Below, piece after piece: positions 50,158 to 58,668 of a stretch of 64,000 nt of DNA. The translations under genes were made by a program, and so were the position numbers. The stretch is taken from contig NZ_CP012623.1 in NCBI RefSeq assembly GCF_001280305.1, positions 930,001 to 994,000 on the forward strand, written 5' to 3'. Numbering within the stretch: position 1 is the first letter of the stretch; every line of letters starts with the position of its first letter. A model generated the notes under the pieces. It did not search any database. It was not told where the DNA came from and was given only the letters and a program-made list of their open reading frames with translations. The stretch is from Hymenobacter sp. DG25A (lineage in GTDB: Bacteria > Bacteroidota > Bacteroidia > Cytophagales > Hymenobacteraceae).

Positions 50158-51043
50158 GCTGATTGCGCCGCCGAAACAGGTTGACTAGCTGCGGTAGGTA
50201 GTCGGCGTCGGTGGTGATGGATAAAAACTCGGTGCGGTGGCGGCGGCAGATCTGGCTGATCTGCTCACGGTTTTGCTCATAGGTGGCCCGGTAGCGCGCC
50301 CGGAAGGTGGCCGAGGACGTATTCACCCACACCGTGCGGTTGGTTTCCTGGTCGTGCAGGGGCACAATGCCCAGGGACGGAAACTCCCGCTCACGGCGGT
50401 CCAACAGCTGTACCACCACCAAGTCGTGCTTGCGGGCCAGCATGGTCAGCTCCCGCTCGTAGGCGGTATCAATAAAATCAGAAATCAGCACCACCACCGT
50501 GCGCCGCTTCAGGAGTCCCAGTGCCTGCTTTATGCCGGCGGCCACGGCCGTGCTGGGCGAGCGGGGCTCCAGATCAAACAAGGATTTGATGAGGGCATAG
50601 GCGTGCCGGATGCCTTTGCCCGGCGGCATATACAGCTCTTTCTGATTGGAAAAAGCCAGAATACCCAGCTGCGCCGACTGGCGGGCGGCCGTGAGGGCCA
50701 GAATGCCGCATATTTCGCGGCCCACGTCCAGCTTGCGCCGGCCTTCGGCGCCCACACGCTGGGACGCGCTGACATCCAGCAAAAGCAAAACCTGCTGTTC
50801 CCGCTCTTCTTTGTAGGTTTTAACAAAGGTGCCGTGGCCTTTGCTGGAAACGGCCCAGTCAATGGCGCGCACCTCGTCGCCGTACTGATATAGGCGCACA
50901 TCGTCGAACTCCAGGCCCGTGCCTTTGAATACGGAGTGGAAGTCGCCCTGCAATTGCGCGTCCACGGCCTGGCGAATCCGGATTTCGAATTGCCGTAGTT
51001 TGCGCAGCAGCTGTTGTAGTGGCGTGGCCTCAGGCGTATTCAT
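50141..51043 (-). CDS. DUF58 domain protein
   Basis: A 300-residue cytosolic protein. GTGLEFDDVRLYQYGDEVRAIDW (partly quoted) is the DUF58 hallmark, followed by a degenerate VWA-like fold (LLLLDVSASQRVG) and RTVVVLISDFIDT. It is usually encoded with a MoxR AAA+ ATPase and VWA proteins. It starts the three-gene unit here; no MoxR gene is adjacent. Upstream it diverges from the DUF4296 gene over 36 bases. Confidence 0.9.
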   Translation of the reverse strand: MNTPEATPLQQLLRKLRQFEIRIRQAVDAQLQGDFHSVFKGTGLEFDDVRLYQYGDEVRAIDWAVSSKGHGTFVKTYKEEREQQVLLLLDVSASQRVGAEGRRKLDVGREICGILALTAARQSAQLGILAFSNQKELYMPPGKGIRHAYALIKSLFDLEPRSPSTAVAAGIKQALGLLKRRTVVVLISDFIDTAYERELTMLARKHDLVVVQLLDRREREFPSLGIVPLHDQETNRTVWVNTSSATFRARYRATYEQNREQISQICRRHRTEFLSITTDADYLPQLVNLFRRRNQRGNRG

Positions 51044-51079
51044 TCCGGCTAAACTAACGCATCTTCCTAACTTTACAGC

Positions 51080-51481
51080 GTGAAAAGTCTCTCCATGCGG
51101 GCACTTGTGGCCCTAAGTGTGTTTCTGGCGGCCTGCCAACGGCCCGAAGAGCCCGTACCGCCGCAAAAGCTGCTGTCCAAACCCGAGTTTGCGCACCTGC
51201 TGATAGAGCTGCATCTGATGGAAAGCCGCGTGGATGCCGCCCGCCTCTCGCGGGACTCCTCGGTGGCCCTGTTTGAACAGGTGAAAGACAGCCTGCTGCG
51301 TCGCCACCAGACCACGGATTCGGCCTTCCAGCAAACGTACCGTTACTACAGCATCCACGGCAAAGACCTGCAGGAGGTGTACGACGTGGTAATTGACTCG
51401 CTGAACCTGCGGGGCGTGCGGCTTCAGGGGAAGTCGGCTAAGCCAGCCGCGCCCCGTTCGGGACGGGAGCATCTACTGTAG
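51080..51481 (+). CDS. DUF4296 lipoprotein
   Basis: A 133-residue protein. A short signal ends in the lipobox FLAAC. LLSKPEFAHLLIELHLMES and QQTYRYYSIHGKDLQEVYD (partly quoted) are the DUF4296 core, a family confined to Bacteroidota with unknown role. The frame starts with GTG at 51080, which gives a normal lipoprotein signal of 18 residues before the cysteine; an ATG at 51095 gives an unusually short one. TAACTTTA lies just before the start. Its last 44 bases overlap csaA on the other strand. Confidence 0.8.
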   Translation: MKSLSMRALVALSVFLAACQRPEEPVPPQKLLSKPEFAHLLIELHLMESRVDAARLSRDSSVALFEQVKDSLLRRHQTTDSAFQQTYRYYSIHGKDLQEVYDVVIDSLNLRGVRLQGKSAKPAAPRSGREHLL

Positions 51482-51785
51482 TCAGCACAATGTCGCCGTG
51501 CTCATCGGCCACGCCGGTTACCAGTATTTCGGAGCTGAACGGACCGATGCGGCGCGGCGGGAAGTTCACCACGCACAGCACCTGCCGGCCCACCAGCTCC
51601 TGAGGCTGATACCGGCTTGTAATCTGGGCGCTGGACCGCTTCAGTCCAATTTCAGGGCCCAGATCTACTAATAGCTGATAAGCGGGCTTACGGGCCTCGG
51701 GAAATTCGCGCGCCTCCACAATGGTGCCGATGCGCAGATCCACGCGGGCAAAATCATCCCAGGTAATAAGATTAGCAGAATCCAT
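51438..51785 (-). CDS. csaA: tRNA-binding/chaperone-like protein CsaA
   Basis: A 115-residue single tRNA-binding (EMAP II-like) OB-fold domain. FARVDLRIGTIVEAREFPEARKP (partly quoted) and LVGRQVLCVVNFPPRRIG are CsaA signatures. CsaA proteins have been described as export-related chaperones; tRNA binding is also shown for the fold. I chose the ATG at 51785. The 3' end overlaps the convergent DUF4296 gene by 44 bases. Confidence 0.9.
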   Translation of the reverse strand: MDSANLITWDDFARVDLRIGTIVEAREFPEARKPAYQLLVDLGPEIGLKRSSAQITSRYQPQELVGRQVLCVVNFPPRRIGPFSSEILVTGVADEHGDIVLTTVDAPVPNGARLA

Positions 51786-51889
51786 AGCTGGCTTTTGCCG
51801 GCAAGCTACCAAATGCGGGGTTCAGGTTACAAAAAACGGGTGACCGGCACACAGCCAGCCACCCGAATGATGTGGAGTAAAGGAGAGGT

Positions 51890-52447
51890 TTAGTTTGCTG
51901 CCGCAAACGCCGAAAGCTCCTGCAGGCGCTGCTGCACGTTCTGTTCCCAGGCCAGCTGCTTGGCCGCATTCAGGCCATGGTTGGTTTCCATGTCGTAGCG
52001 GGCTTCTTCCCGGCGCCAGTCGTTGAAAGCAATGCGGGTGAAATTATTGAGAGCCGGCTGGAGTCGGTCGCAATTGAACTTTGCCAAGGTAATCTTCTGT
52101 CTTACACGGCGGGCATGCAATTCTGTTAGGTCAAAATGAATCTGCTCATGTCGCAGCAGTTCAGGTTTGGCCTTGGAAGCATTACGTACCCACGATTCGC
52201 TGGGCGTGAAAACGGCCCGTACTGTTGTTGTAACCTGATAGTTAACGCAGTTTACGCGCACATCCAGATTAGCAGAAGTAAGGGCCGCCAGCTCAGCAGG
52301 CAGCGTGGGTCGGGCCTGAAAATCAGTCCAGGTCAGGGGGCGGTTAGGCTGCCACTCCAGCGTAGCTGGCGCCGGAGTGGTTTGCTGGGAGGTTGGGAGC
52401 AGGGCTGACAACCAAACCAGCATGGGGAAGAGCGTAAAGTTTGTCAT
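51890..52447 (-). CDS. secreted DUF922-like putative zinc protease
   Basis: A 185-residue protein with a signal peptide (FTLFPMLVWLSALLP). LRHEQIHFDLTELHARRVR (partly quoted) contains H-E-Q-I-H, the zincin H-E-x-x-H motif, with a D/E further on, as in DUF922 (putative secreted Zn-dependent proteases). W-x-D-F (TWTDFQARP) before it also fits DUF922. The ATG at 52447 is preferred over an in-frame TTG at 52453. MATE starts 17 bases upstream of it, so the two may be co-transcribed. Confidence 0.8.
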   Translation of the reverse strand: MTNFTLFPMLVWLSALLPTSQQTTPAPATLEWQPNRPLTWTDFQARPTLPAELAALTSANLDVRVNCVNYQVTTTVRAVFTPSESWVRNASKAKPELLRHEQIHFDLTELHARRVRQKITLAKFNCDRLQPALNNFTRIAFNDWRREEARYDMETNHGLNAAKQLAWEQNVQQRLQELSAFAAAN

Positions 52448-52470
52448 AACCAAAAATAGGACTTTTTTGG

Positions 52471-53835
52471 TTAACGCGCTATTGCTATTTGTTGGTTCAC
52501 GGCAAAGGCACTAAGTCGGCGAAAACGCCACAAAAGTACCCCGGCTACCAGCGTAAGTCCGGTGAGCAGGCCAATCCATACCCCGGTGGCGCCCATTTTC
52601 AGTCCGAAGCCCAGCCCATAGCCCAGCGGGAGGGCAATAGCCCAATAAGCCAGCAAGGCTACCACTGAGGGCACTTTCACATCTTCCAGACCCCGCAGCG
52701 CGCCCAGCCCTACCACCTGCAGACCATCGGAGACCTGAAATAGGGCGGCCACCAGCAGCAGCGTAGCCGCCTGGGCCAGCACGGCGGGGTCGTGGTTGTA
52801 GAGCGTGGGTACAAAATGGCGCCCTAGAATCAGCAGCAGGCCCATGGTGCTCATGAAGAGAAAGGTGAGGAAGTAGGCCGTAAGGCCGGCCTGCCGGGTA
52901 TTGTGGGCGCTGCCCAGGCCGCGCTGGTTGCCCACTCGAATAGTGGCCGCCGCCGCAATGCCGCTGGCCGCCATGTAGGTAACCGACGCTACGTTAATGG
53001 CAATCTGATGCGCGGCTAGGGCCGTGGCGCCTAGCCAGCCAATCATAATGGCCGAGAAGCTGAAGGCGCCCATTTCAAACATCATCTGCACCCCAATGGG
53101 CATGCCCAGGCCCAATAGCCGGCGCATGGTGCCGCTGGAAACCGTGAGCCAGCTGCCTGCGGCTTCGCGGTAAGGCTTCAGGCGGTCGGCCCGTAAAACG
53201 TAGACCGCCATGAGGGCCGCCATCAGCACCCGCGCAATGAGCGTGGCCCAGGCGGCACCCATCATGCCCATGTGCGGGGCGCCCCAATGACCAAAGATCA
53301 GCGCGTAGCACAACAGGGCATTTACCACGTTGGCCATAATGGACAGAAACATGGCCTGCCGGGTGAGGCCAAGCCCTTCGGCAAACTGCTTAAATCCCTG
53401 AAAAATCATCAGCGGAATCATGGAGGCGAACAGCACGCGCACCCACGGTGCCGCCAGGCGCACCACCTCCGCCGGCTGATTCAGGTAGCGGAGCAAATTG
53501 GGGACAATCAGCCCAAAAGCGGCCAGCACCAAGCCCGCTACCGTGCAAAGCATCACCCCATTTATCAGCAGCTGGCCAATGCGTGGAATGTCCCGCTGCC
53601 CATCGGCGGTAGCTACCAGCGGCGTAATGCTCATGGAAAGCCCCAAGCCAAACACCATAACCACGGTACTGACGCTCACGCCTAGCGACACGGCGGCCAG
53701 CGGAATGGTCCCCGTCTGACCCACCATGATACTATCACAAACGCTCACCATAATGTGACCCAGCTGGCTTAGCACCACCGGGTAAGCCAGCAATAAGGTG
53801 GGTTTGATGTGCGGGCGGATAGCGGTAAGTGGCAT
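52471..53835 (-). CDS. MATE-family efflux transporter
   Basis: A 454-residue twelve-helix transporter. YPVVLSQLGHIMVSVCDSIMVG, PLAAVSLGVSV and GLPIGVQMMFEMGAFSF-type segments (partly quoted) match MATE/DinF proteins, which export organic cations or antimicrobials with Na+ or H+. It lies 69 bases after the aminotransferase gene on the same strand. A TACCTTTG box in that gap may give it its own promoter. Confidence 0.93.
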   Translation of the reverse strand: MPLTAIRPHIKPTLLLAYPVVLSQLGHIMVSVCDSIMVGQTGTIPLAAVSLGVSVSTVVMVFGLGLSMSITPLVATADGQRDIPRIGQLLINGVMLCTVAGLVLAAFGLIVPNLLRYLNQPAEVVRLAAPWVRVLFASMIPLMIFQGFKQFAEGLGLTRQAMFLSIMANVVNALLCYALIFGHWGAPHMGMMGAAWATLIARVLMAALMAVYVLRADRLKPYREAAGSWLTVSSGTMRRLLGLGMPIGVQMMFEMGAFSFSAIMIGWLGATALAAHQIAINVASVTYMAASGIAAAATIRVGNQRGLGSAHNTRQAGLTAYFLTFLFMSTMGLLLILGRHFVPTLYNHDPAVLAQAATLLLVAALFQVSDGLQVVGLGALRGLEDVKVPSVVALLAYWAIALPLGYGLGFGLKMGATGVWIGLLTGLTLVAGVLLWRFRRLSAFAVNQQIAIAR

Positions 53836-53860
53836 GGCAGCAGAGGAAACGAATCAGCCG

Positions 53861-53868
53861 CAAAGGTA
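53861..53868 (-). promoter_or_regulatory. candidate -7 element of the MATE gene
   Basis: Minus-strand TACCTTTG, an exact consensus match 25 bases before the MATE ATG. No clean -33 TTG is seen. Confidence 0.4.
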
Positions 53869-53904
53869 CAACCCTGCCGCGGGCCGCTCATCGAAAATCT
53901 TGGT

Positions 53905-54999
53905 CTACTGGGTCAGCAAAGCGTCCCGCAGTCGGGCCAGTCCTGTGCGCAGCTCCGGTTCCGGCACGGCGCAGGAAATGCGCACAAACCCCGGTGCATG
54001 ACAGCCGGATCCGTCCACCACCTCCACACCCGCGGCCCGCAGCCGGCCGATGAGGGCACAGGAAGCCGCCTCGGGGGAGAGACTAGGGTCGAGAAAAGCG
54101 CGTAAATCCGGAAAGGCGTAATACGTACCCTCATTAGGCGTCAGGCGTAGGCCGGGAATATCCTGCAGAGTACGGAGCAGCAACTGGCGCAAGGGCTGCA
54201 GCTGCGCTACCAGATCCGTAGCAATAGTGTTGGCGCTCTGGGCGGCGGCCAGTCCGGCCAACTGGTTCAGGCTGGCTACGGCGCCGCTGGTAATGTGCTG
54301 CCAGCGCGCGCACTCCTGCGCCAGCGCCAGCGGAGCCACTAGGTATCCCAGCCCCCAGTTAATAAGCGCCAGCGACTTGGAAAACCCATTCACGACCACA
54401 TGTTGCTGATGCGGATCAGGAAAATCGAGCAAAGAAGGCACCTGAGAGCCAAAGGTGACCAGGTTGTAGATTTCGTCGCTGACCACCAGTAGGTTAGGAT
54501 GCTGGCGCGTAACGTGCAGCAGCGCCTCTATTTCCTGGTGGCTGTAGATGCGCCCCGTCGGGTTGCAGGGGTTGGTGAGCAGGACAACCCGGGTGTGAGG
54601 CGTCAGGGCCGCTTCCAGCGCGGCAGGCGTGAGGGTGTAGTTATCGTTGGGAGAGAGGGGTAAGGGGCATAAAATTCCTCCGGCTTCGGCTACCAGGGCA
54701 TCAAAGCCAAACCAATTGGGCGTTGGTAGAAGCACTTCGTCGCCGGGGTTAAGCGCGGCCCTGAGGATAGCAAACAGCGCCGTTTTGGTGCTGGTGGTAA
54801 CCACTACCTGTTCCGGATTTATCTGGGCCGGCGCATACTGCTGGGCCAGAGCATGCCGCAGCTCGGGCAGCCCGGCGGCCGGGCTATCCGGAAGCCTGGT
54901 GCCCTGCAGATAAGGCTGCAGATACTCCAGCACCAATGGCGGTGTAGGAAAATGAGAGTAGCCCGAAGCCAGGCTGATTACAGCAGTAGCAGAAGACAT
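53905..54999 (-). CDS. PLP-dependent aminotransferase, candidate EgtE-type enzyme
   Basis: A 364-residue class I/II fold. LTNPCNPTGRIYSHQEIE, VVSDEIYNLV and VVNGFSKSLALINWGLGYL (partly quoted; Schiff-base lysine in FSKSL) are the family motifs. By sequence it is an ordinary aspartate/aromatic-type aminotransferase. It is 18 bases after egtD, so it belongs to the ergothioneine operon, where a PLP-dependent C-S lyase (EgtE) is needed. That role is inferred from position. Confidence 0.85.
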   Translation of the reverse strand: MSSATAVISLASGYSHFPTPPLVLEYLQPYLQGTRLPDSPAAGLPELRHALAQQYAPAQINPEQVVVTTSTKTALFAILRAALNPGDEVLLPTPNWFGFDALVAEAGGILCPLPLSPNDNYTLTPAALEAALTPHTRVVLLTNPCNPTGRIYSHQEIEALLHVTRQHPNLLVVSDEIYNLVTFGSQVPSLLDFPDPHQQHVVVNGFSKSLALINWGLGYLVAPLALAQECARWQHITSGAVASLNQLAGLAAAQSANTIATDLVAQLQPLRQLLLRTLQDIPGLRLTPNEGTYYAFPDLRAFLDPSLSPEAASCALIGRLRAAGVEVVDGSGCHAPGFVRISCAVPEPELRTGLARLRDALLTQ

Positions 55000-55017
55000 A
55001 GCGGTGCTCAGTAGGGC

Positions 55018-56001
55018 TTATTGAACCGGAGCCAGCACCACATCAGCAAAGTACTGCCGCTCATCGGTGAAGAAGGACACCACCCGCAGGTCGGCGGCGG
55101 CGGCCAGCTCCTCGATCTGGGGGCGGGTAAATTTGTAGGAATTTTCGGTATGAATGATTTCCCAGGCGGCAAAAGGCACGCGCAGGTTCAGATCGGCAAA
55201 ATGCACGGTTTGGGCGCGGCGGCTGACCAGGAATGATCGCACGGCACCGTACAGCGGATCATAATCGGTGTAGTGGGACCAGTGTTCCAGGTCAAAATCG
55301 GCGCCCAGTTCCCGGTTCAGGCGGGTGAGCAGGTTCAGGTTGAAGGCAGCCGTTACGCCCTGAGTGTCGTCGTAGGCCGCCCGGATCAGGCGCGGGTCTT
55401 TCTGCAGGTCAAAGCCGATGAGCAGCCGGTCGGCGGGGGCAAGGTAACTGGAAAGCTGTTGCAGAAACTTCTGGCGGTCATCGGGTAGAAAGTTGCCAAT
55501 GTTGGAGCCCAGAAACAGCACTGCTTTGGGGGCAGCATCCTGCCGTACCTGCGCCAGGGCCGAGAAATAATCAGCCTCAATTGGCTCAACCTGCAGCTGG
55601 GGGAGTTCCTTTTGCAGACTTTCCGCCAGCCCACTCAGAGCCCCGCTTGAAATATCAACCGGCTCATAGGTGAAGCGGGCCTTTTCTTCCAGCAAATGCC
55701 GCAGCAATACTTTGGTTTTCAGGCCGTCGCCGGCGCCCAGCTCCAGCAGCCGGAACGGCTGGTTGCCCGCCGGGCGGAGGGCCTTGGTAATAGCGGCCTG
55801 CTGCGTTGTAAAAATGCCCAGCTCGGTGCGCGTGGGGTAGTATTCCGGCAGCTGCATAATCTGCTGAAAGAGCCGGCTGCCCTCATCATCGTAGAAATAC
55901 ATCGATGACAGGGTTTTGGGCGTACGGCTCAGGCCTTGTCGTACGTGGTTGGCCAGGGCCGAATCAATAGCAGGTGCAGGCGCGGAGGAAGAAGCAGGCA
56001 T
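55018..56001 (-). CDS. egtD: L-histidine N-alpha-methyltransferase
   Basis: A 327-residue SAM-dependent methyltransferase that trimethylates histidine to hercynine, the first step of ergothioneine synthesis. LLELGAGDGLKTKVLLRHLL (SAM site), FLGSNIGNFLPDD and AFNLNLLTRLNRELGADFD (partly quoted) are EgtD signatures. Length is standard (about 320). It is 45 bases after egtB. Confidence 0.95.
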   Translation of the reverse strand: MPASSSAPAPAIDSALANHVRQGLSRTPKTLSSMYFYDDEGSRLFQQIMQLPEYYPTRTELGIFTTQQAAITKALRPAGNQPFRLLELGAGDGLKTKVLLRHLLEEKARFTYEPVDISSGALSGLAESLQKELPQLQVEPIEADYFSALAQVRQDAAPKAVLFLGSNIGNFLPDDRQKFLQQLSSYLAPADRLLIGFDLQKDPRLIRAAYDDTQGVTAAFNLNLLTRLNRELGADFDLEHWSHYTDYDPLYGAVRSFLVSRRAQTVHFADLNLRVPFAAWEIIHTENSYKFTRPQIEELAAAADLRVVSFFTDERQYFADVVLAPVQ

Positions 56002-56046
56002 AAATGAAGCAGGAGTGAAGAATGCAGAAGAAAACCGGAAGCCGGA

Positions 56047-57339
56047 CTAGCGGGCCAGCCGGATGCCGGTGAACTGCCAGCGCTTATCAGCGTGGAAAAA
56101 GTTGCGGTAGCTCAGGCGGATATGGCTGGCAGGCGTAGCGCAGGAGCCCCCGCGCAGCACCAGCTGGTTAACCATAAACTTGCCGTTGTACTCGCCCAGC
56201 GCCCCGGCGGCTTTGTGGTAGCCGGGGTAGGGGTGATAGGCCGAGTAGGTCCATTCCCAGACATCGCCCCACAGCTGATGACATTCCGTGGGCGAGGCAT
56301 TGGCCGGCAGCGGCCGGGGGTGAAACAAACCGCTTTCCTGAAAATTGCCGCTGGGCGTAGTAGGGGCAAACTGGCGGGCCGCTATTTCCCATTCTGCTTC
56401 GGTGGGCAGGCGGGCTCCCGCCCAGTTGGCGTAGGCATCAGCCTCATAAAAGCTCACATGCGTAACGGGGGCGGCCATTTCCACGGGCTGCAGGCCGCGC
56501 ATGGTAAACTGAAACCAGCCTTCGGGCCGCTGCACCCAGTAGAGCGGCGCCTGCCAGCTTTGCTGCTGCGCCAGGTCCCAGCCTTCGCCCAGCCAGAAGC
56601 GGAAGTCTTTGTAGCCGCCGGCTTCCATAAAGGCCAGGTACTCCGCGTTGGTTACCAGCCGGTTTTGCAGGCTGAAATCAGCTACGTAGGTTGGGTGACT
56701 GGGCAGCTCATTATCAAAGCAAAAGCCCGACTCCTGTTGGCCAATGGTATAGACGCCGCCCACCACCGGCAGCCAGGGGGCCGGCGGAGGCAGCAGAGAT
56801 TCGGCAGTTTTTGCCGGTGCTGCCCGGTAGGCCGGGGCCAGGGGGCTGGTACTCAGAATGTATTTAATATCGGTAAGCAGCAACTCCTGGTGTTGCTGCT
56901 CGTGCTGCAGGCCCAGCTCAAACAGCTCAAAAAATACGTCCGGTAGCTCGGTGGCGTGGGTATTCAGCAGGTGGCGCATGGCTACGTCCACGGCGGCGCG
57001 GTAAGCATACACATCGGCAAGGGCCGGGCGGGAAATGGTGCCCCGGTCGGCGCGGTTTACGCGGCTGCCCAGCGAGTTGTAATAGGAGTTGAACAGGTAA
57101 GCGTATTCCGGGTGAAACACGGTGTAGCCGGGCAGGTACTCGCCCAGCAGGAACGTTTCGAAAAACCAGGTGGTATGCGCTAGGTGCCACTTGGGCGGGC
57201 TCACGTCCAACATCGGCTGCACCACGGTATCCTCGGGCAGCAGCGGCTGGCAAATGGCCTCCGTTTGGGCCCGCACCAGGGCGTAGCGAGCTACCAGGGC
57301 TTCGCCGGGGCGGGCAGGAGGAGTCAGTACTTCAGGCAT
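56047..57339 (-). CDS. egtB: ergothioneine biosynthesis protein EgtB
   Basis: A 430-residue non-haem iron sulfoxide synthase. It joins a thiol donor to hercynine using O2. The N-terminal DinB-like domain has H52 and H55 (WHLAHT) and H146-x3-H150-x-E152 (HEQQHQE); the C-terminal half is a sulfatase-modifying-factor (FGE) domain ending QFTGIRLA. No EgtA or EgtC gene is present here, which suggests cysteine is used directly, as reported for EgtB of some other bacteria. First gene of the operon. Confidence 0.95.
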   Translation of the reverse strand: MPEVLTPPARPGEALVARYALVRAQTEAICQPLLPEDTVVQPMLDVSPPKWHLAHTTWFFETFLLGEYLPGYTVFHPEYAYLFNSYYNSLGSRVNRADRGTISRPALADVYAYRAAVDVAMRHLLNTHATELPDVFFELFELGLQHEQQHQELLLTDIKYILSTSPLAPAYRAAPAKTAESLLPPPAPWLPVVGGVYTIGQQESGFCFDNELPSHPTYVADFSLQNRLVTNAEYLAFMEAGGYKDFRFWLGEGWDLAQQQSWQAPLYWVQRPEGWFQFTMRGLQPVEMAAPVTHVSFYEADAYANWAGARLPTEAEWEIAARQFAPTTPSGNFQESGLFHPRPLPANASPTECHQLWGDVWEWTYSAYHPYPGYHKAAGALGEYNGKFMVNQLVLRGGSCATPASHIRLSYRNFFHADKRWQFTGIRLAR

Positions 57340-57528
57340 GGCGAGGTAGAGTTGAGCGGGAAAGGTAGGTAAATCGATAACTGATGAAGTCGGTATTGGG
57401 TTTTCTGACCAAGCCGGGGTACCCGGACTGTTAATGGTAAATACGTAGCGGGCCGGCCGGTTGATGGGGGATATGGCCTATCCCACCTTTATTTGTCTTT
57501 TATACCCGCTTTTCCTCCGAAGTACTAT

Positions 57529-58602
57529 ATGGCTTTACACCTGCGCTACACCCGACGTGCTTTGCAGTTTAACTTTCCGGCCCGCACCTCCCGCGGGGCC
57601 CTTACTGAGCACATGGCCTGGTATCTGCACCTCTCGGATGAGCACCAGCCCCGCCTGCAGGGAATAGGAGAAGCGGCCCCGCTGGCTGGCCTCAGCCCCG
57701 ACTTTCGCCCTGATATAGAAGATTATCTGGCAGAGCTGTGCCGCCGGTTTAATGCCGCCGGTTACCAGACGTTTACCCCGGAAGACGTGCCCGCACTGGT
57801 AGGGGCGGAATGGCCGGCCGTGCGCTTTGCGCTGGAAACTGCCACCCTGGATTGGCAGCACGGGGGGCGCCGGATTCTTTTTGATACGGCTTTCAGCCGC
57901 GGAGAAGCCGGCCTGCCCATCAATGGCCTTATCTGGATGGGAGATGCCGCTTTTATGCGGGAGCAAATCAGCCGCAAGCTCTCCGAAGGGTATTCCTGCC
58001 TGAAGCTGAAAATCGGCAGCCTTGATTTTGCCACGGAGCTGGAATTGCTGGCCGAAATCCGCGCGGTAGCCAGCCCCCAAAAGCTTACTCTCCGGGTAGA
58101 CGCCAACGGCGCTTTTACTTTGGAAAATGCCGCGCAGAGGCTGGAGCAGTTGGCCCGGTTCAGCCTCCACTCCATTGAGCAGCCCGTGCAGCCGGGGCAG
58201 CCGGCCCTCATGGCGGCCCTATGCCAGACCTCGCCCGTACCCATTGCTCTGGATGAGGAGCTGATTGGCGTAGCGGATGCTCAGGCGCAGGCCCAGCTGC
58301 TGGATGCCCTGCGGCCGGCGTATATTATTCTGAAGCCGACTCTGCTGGGCGGGGTGGCTGCCACCCGCCATTGGGTGAAACTAGCCACCGAGCGGGGCAT
58401 TGGCTGGTGGCTTACATCGGCCCTAGAGTCAAATATTGGGTTGAATGCCGTGAGCCAGCTTACCGCGACCCTGGGGGTAGGTAGTTTTCCGCAGGGCCTG
58501 GGCACGGGTCAGCTGTATCACAACAACGTAGCGAGCCCGCTGCACATTCAGCACGGGTACCTGCATTACGCCGCTGGCGGTGCCTGGGAAACGCCGGACT
58601 GA
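57529..58602 (+). CDS. menC: o-succinylbenzoate synthase, enolase superfamily
   Basis: A 357-residue enolase-superfamily enzyme. It has the barrel motif K159-x-K161 (KLKIG), metal ligands D191 (VDANGAF), E217 (SIEQPV) and D242 (LDEEL), and K269 (ILKPTLLGG). Expected reaction: dehydration of SHCHC to o-succinylbenzoate in menaquinone synthesis. I chose the ATG at 57529. Dipeptide epimerases share these motifs, but TSALESNIGLNAV favours MenC. No other men genes are in the window. Confidence 0.88.
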   Translation: MALHLRYTRRALQFNFPARTSRGALTEHMAWYLHLSDEHQPRLQGIGEAAPLAGLSPDFRPDIEDYLAELCRRFNAAGYQTFTPEDVPALVGAEWPAVRFALETATLDWQHGGRRILFDTAFSRGEAGLPINGLIWMGDAAFMREQISRKLSEGYSCLKLKIGSLDFATELELLAEIRAVASPQKLTLRVDANGAFTLENAAQRLEQLARFSLHSIEQPVQPGQPALMAALCQTSPVPIALDEELIGVADAQAQAQLLDALRPAYIILKPTLLGGVAATRHWVKLATERGIGWWLTSALESNIGLNAVSQLTATLGVGSFPQGLGTGQLYHNNVASPLHIQHGYLHYAAGGAWETPD

Positions 58603-58668
58603 GGCCCATAAAAGGACTGGATTCAGGAGTGCATTTTTCTTATATTACACGATATCTATGTCGCTCTG

